A stretch of DNA of 64,000 nt. It comes from Komagataeibacter xylinus (GTDB lineage: Bacteria; Pseudomonadota; Alphaproteobacteria; Acetobacterales; Acetobacteraceae). Both the position numbers and the translations under genes were made by a program. Where the stretch lies: positions 1 to 64,000 of the forward strand of contig NZ_QQBI01000001.1 in assembly GCF_004302915.1 (NCBI RefSeq), read 5' to 3'. Under the pieces are notes generated by a model. That model ran no database searches. It saw nothing but the letters and a program-made list of their open reading frames with translations, and was not told the origin of the DNA. Positions within the stretch are counted from its first letter, which is position 1; the number at the start of each line of letters is the position of its first letter. Below are positions 61,301-64,000 of this stretch, in pieces.

Positions 61301-63598
61301 TCAGTCCTCAATAATCTGTTCCGCATGCCACGGCTGCGATGCGCTGACCCGGATCGGGGCTTCTGGCGCGCCACGCACCGGATAGCCCGGATGCTCCATG
61401 AAATACTCATGCGATGAAAAGGGCCTGCGCCCCGGCTCCAGCCGCCGCCAGACCCCGTTACGCTGTAGAATCCACGACTGCAGGTTGTCTTTGAGATCGA
61501 TCATCATGATCTGGTCAAGCACGCGGGCATGAATCTGCGGGTCAAGCATCGGCACCATGCTTTCCACCCGCCAGTCCATGTTGCGCTGCATCCAGTCCGC
61601 CGAGGAGATATACAGCTTCGCCTGCTTTGACGGCAGGCGGTGCCCGTCTCCAAACGCATAGATGCGCGCGTGCTCAAGGAAGCGCCCCACGATGGACTTG
61701 ACCTTGATGTTCTCCGAAAGGCCGGGAACACTGGGGCGCAGGCAGCAGATGCCGCGCACCACGGCCACGATGCGCACCCCCGCGCAGGACGCGGCATACA
61801 GCCGGTCGATCAGGTCGGGATCGACCAGCGAGTTCATCTTGAGCCAGATCTGCCCCGGCCTGCCGGCCTGCACATGCGCGATCTCGCCTGCAATCAGCTC
61901 TTCAAGCGTGCTGCGGATGGTCACGGGCGAGAACGCGATCGCCTCCATCTTGGCAGGCATGGCGTAGCCGGTCATGTAGTTGAACAGCCGCGCCGAATCA
62001 CGCGCAAGCTCGGGGTTGCACGTAAAGAACGACAGGTCGGTATAGATCCGCGCCGTAATGGGGTGGTAGTTGCCCGTGCCAAAATGCGCATACGAGCGCA
62101 GGCCATTGCCCTCGCGCCGCACCACGAGGCTGAGCTTGGCGTGGGTCTTGAGGTCGGAGAAGCCAAAGACCACCTGCACGCCAGCCGCCTCGAGCGCGCG
62201 GGCGAGGCGGATGTTCGCCTCCTCGTCAAAGCGGGCGCGCAGTTCCACCATGGCGGTGACCGCCTTGCCCGCTTCCGCCGCCTCGATCAGTGCCTTCACG
62301 ATCGGGCTGTCGCGCGATGTGCGGTACAGCGTCTGCTTGATCGCCACCACGGCGGGGTCGAGCGCTGCCTGCCGCAGGAACTGCACCACCACGTCAAAAC
62401 TTTCAAACGGGTGATGCACGATCATGTCGCGCGCACGGATGGCGGCGAAGCAGTCGCCCCCGCAATCGACGATCCGCTCGGGGAAGCGCGGCGTATAGGG
62501 CGGGAACAAAAGGTCGGGCCGGTCATCGACGATCAGCTGCTTGAGGTCCACCACCCCGATCAGCCCGGACTGCACGAACACTTCATCCGGCGGGGGGGCC
62601 AGGCCGTCGGCCATGGAGCGGGCCAGGTCCTCGGGCATGCGCGATTCGATATCGAGGTGAATCACCACGCCACGCCTGCGGCGCTTGAGCGCGCTCTCAT
62701 AGGAGCGGACGAGATCCTCCGCCTCGTCCTCGAACTCCACATCCGTGTCGCGCACCACGCGCATCACGCCCCAGTCGCCCGCCACGAGGCCAGGGAACAG
62801 GCGGTCGATGCACATCACGATCAGGCGCTCAAGCAGGATGAAGCGCGTGACGCCGGGCGGCGAAAGGGCGGCCGGCAGGCGGATGAAACGCTCGATGCGC
62901 GCGGGCAGCAGGATCAGCGCCTCCATCACGAACTGCCCGGTCTCGGCGTTCATCAGCCGCAGCGCCTGGGCTATGCCCATGTTCGGGATGAAGGGCAGCG
63001 GATGGGCGGGGTCGATGGCCAGCGGCGTGAGCACGGGGAAGACGCGCTCCATGAAGCAGCTATCCAGCCACTCCTGCTCCTCCGCGGTGAAGGAGACCTC
63101 ATCGCACACCACCACGCCAGCGCCCTCGAGCTCGCGCTGCAGGTCGCGCCAGATGCGCTGCTGCTCCTGCAACAGCCGCCCCGTGCGCTCGCGCACGGCG
63201 GAAAGCTGCTGCTGGGGTGTCAGCCCGTCGGGCGAGGTCTTGACCAGCCCCTCGCGCACCTGTCCCACAAGCCCCGCCACGCGCACGGAATAGAATTCAT
63301 CAAGGTTGGAGGCGCTGATCGACAGGAAGCGCACGCGCTCGAGCAGCGGGTTGCGGGGGTTGTCGGCCTCATCGACCACGCGCTGGTTGAAGTCGAGCCA
63401 GGATAGTTCACGGTTGATGAAGCGTGCGGGTGATGTGGCGTCGATCAGGGTTTCAGGCGCCTCGCGCAGGGCAACCTGCCGCCCTGCCGCCCTGGCGGTA
63501 GTGGCGCGGCTGCGCGCGCGGGGCGCCGGTTTTGCGCCCGTGGCAGGCTTGCGTGGCGTTCTGGCCAATGGATTCGCGCTCCCGTTCGGCGGTGGCAT
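61301..63598 (-). CDS. ppk: Polyphosphate kinase
   Basis: Ppk1 reversibly polymerises the gamma phosphate of ATP into polyphosphate. The 765-residue protein has [19 protein letters not shown] at the N-domain, [36 protein letters not shown], and the catalytic His in [17 protein letters not shown], followed by a second HKD-like part [20 protein letters not shown]. About 50 residues before the core are Ala/Pro/Arg/Thr-rich and likely disordered. ATG 63598 is preferred to the TTG four codons earlier; neither has a clear ribosome site. Confidence 0.94.
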   Translation of the reverse strand: MPPPNGSANPLARTPRKPATGAKPAPRARSRATTARAAGRQVALREAPETLIDATSPARFINRELSWLDFNQRVVDEADNPRNPLLERVRFLSISASNLDEFYSVRVAGLVGQVREGLVKTSPDGLTPQQQLSAVRERTGRLLQEQQRIWRDLQRELEGAGVVVCDEVSFTAEEQEWLDSCFMERVFPVLTPLAIDPAHPLPFIPNMGIAQALRLMNAETGQFVMEALILLPARIERFIRLPAALSPPGVTRFILLERLIVMCIDRLFPGLVAGDWGVMRVVRDTDVEFEDEAEDLVRSYESALKRRRRGVVIHLDIESRMPEDLARSMADGLAPPPDEVFVQSGLIGVVDLKQLIVDDRPDLLFPPYTPRFPERIVDCGGDCFAAIRARDMIVHHPFESFDVVVQFLRQAALDPAVVAIKQTLYRTSRDSPIVKALIEAAEAGKAVTAMVELRARFDEEANIRLARALEAAGVQVVFGFSDLKTHAKLSLVVRREGNGLRSYAHFGTGNYHPITARIYTDLSFFTCNPELARDSARLFNYMTGYAMPAKMEAIAFSPVTIRSTLEELIAGEIAHVQAGRPGQIWLKMNSLVDPDLIDRLYAASCAGVRIVAVVRGICCLRPSVPGLSENIKVKSIVGRFLEHARIYAFGDGHRLPSKQAKLYISSADWMQRNMDWRVESMVPMLDPQIHARVLDQIMMIDLKDNLQSWILQRNGVWRRLEPGRRPFSSHEYFMEHPGYPVRGAPEAPIRVSASQPWHAEQIIED

Positions 63599-63710
63599 TG
63601 CTTGTTGCAAGTGATTCTAGACGACAGAGCGCCCTCTTGGCCAGCGCCAAGCCCCTGCGTGTCCCCCGCAGCCTTCAGAGCCAGCATCCTGAAGTACGGG
63701 ATGGCGCTGT

Positions 63711-63775
63711 TTTCAAAACGCTTCGCTAAAACGCCGCCTTTTTTAAAACAGGCGGCGCCCAAAAACTTTTATTCT
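63711..63775. repeat. Palindromic repeat element, GCCGCC module with degraded second module
   Basis: GCCGCCTTTTTTAAAACAGGCGGC is flanked on the right by GCCCAAAAACTTTTATTCTGA and on the left by TTTCAAAACGCTTCGCTAAA, a decayed form of the GAAGC module. It lies downstream of the hda-like gene and upstream of ppk. Confidence 0.65.
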
Positions 63776-63824
63776 GAAAGGGATGCCTGCCAACATGCTT
63801 CAGGCTGTAAAGCCCATGAATTTT

Positions 63825-64000
63825 TTATGACACGTGCAAACCGCCGTTTTTCTGGTCCGAAGGCACCAGCGGCGGCTCGGCTGGCAACAGGTCGGCCAGA
63901 GCGCGTGCGGCCAGGGCGCGGGTGACCGGGCGGCCCGAGGCAAGGGCTGCATGGTCCAGCCGGTTCGCGGCCTCCTGCACGGCCAGCGCCGTGCGGGGCA
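63825..64000 (-). CDS. C-terminal end of an Hda/DnaA-like protein (partial)
   Basis: The last 58 codons of a leftward gene enter from the right edge. The visible part, PRTALAVQEAANRLDHAALA followed by SGRPVTRALAARALADLL, matches the C-terminal lid helices of HdaA, the DnaA-related protein that promotes hydrolysis of DnaA-ATP. In alphaproteobacteria hda commonly lies beside ppk, which supports the call. The protein ends with an unusual polar tail. Confidence 0.65.
   Translation of the reverse strand, partial: PRTALAVQEAANRLDHAALASGRPVTRALAARALADLLPAEPPLVPSDQKNGGLHVS

Noticed and set aside
1-64000. CRISPR arrays, transposases, integrases, att sites, tRNA and rRNA genes
   Set aside because: No regularly spaced repeats, no recognisable mobile-element proteins and no tRNA- or rRNA-like sequences were seen on either strand.

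Overview
The window reads as chromosomal DNA of a high-GC alphaproteobacterium, most likely an acetic acid bacterium of the Komagataeibacter/Gluconacetobacter group. This rests on the complete PhyR-NepR-EcfG general stress response, a DUF1013 (TrcR-like) regulator, an NAD-type isocitrate dehydrogenase and the gene families present; no rRNA marker is available to confirm it. Genes are dense and often coupled by 4-nt ATGA overlaps. I saw no tRNA, rRNA, CRISPR array, insertion sequence or phage module.

Layout. 0.4-9.9 kb: a small membrane protein, an hpxZ-like gene, thiM, a secreted protein, a benzoylformate-decarboxylase-like ThDP enzyme, a near-perfect Fur box with a probable small RNA, glk, an SDR, a GNAT-like protein and thiL. 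9.9-16.8 kb (minus strand): nusB, nrdR, recQ, an OmpA-like lipoprotein and cydDC. 16.9-22.6 kb: the general stress response locus (HisKA_2 kinase, NepR, two EcfG-type sigma factors, PhyR) with the trehalose gene otsA beside it. 22.6-30.7 kb: uup, a Gfo/Idh/MocA oxidoreductase, secDF, a lipoprotein, mscL, rpmE and a small heat shock gene carrying a likely RpoH promoter and ROSE-type RNA thermometer. 31-42.9 kb: trcR-like gene, two DUF465 genes, purEK, two RadC-family genes flanking a HAD phosphatase, uvrD/pcrA, prmA, a GNAT, an M24 peptidase and idh.

43.3-59.7 kb is a minus-strand purine catabolism region. xdhABC makes urate. A nine-gene operon (FMO-like flavoprotein, hpxX, hpxY, hpxW, allC-like, pucG, puuE, uraD, uraH) then covers 5-hydroxyisourate to allantoin, allantoate, ureidoglycine, oxalurate and oxamate/oxalate. 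A LysR regulator sits between the two parts. No recognisable urate oxidase is present, and a dihydropyrimidinase-like gene at the head of the region has lost its metal ligands. 59.7-64 kb holds ppx, ppk and the 3' end of an hda-like gene.

Two further patterns stand out. A family of AT-rich palindromic elements sits only at gene 3' ends, mostly between convergent genes. The Fur box at 4.6 kb is followed within about 100 nt by a strong terminator, which suggests an iron-responsive regulatory RNA.
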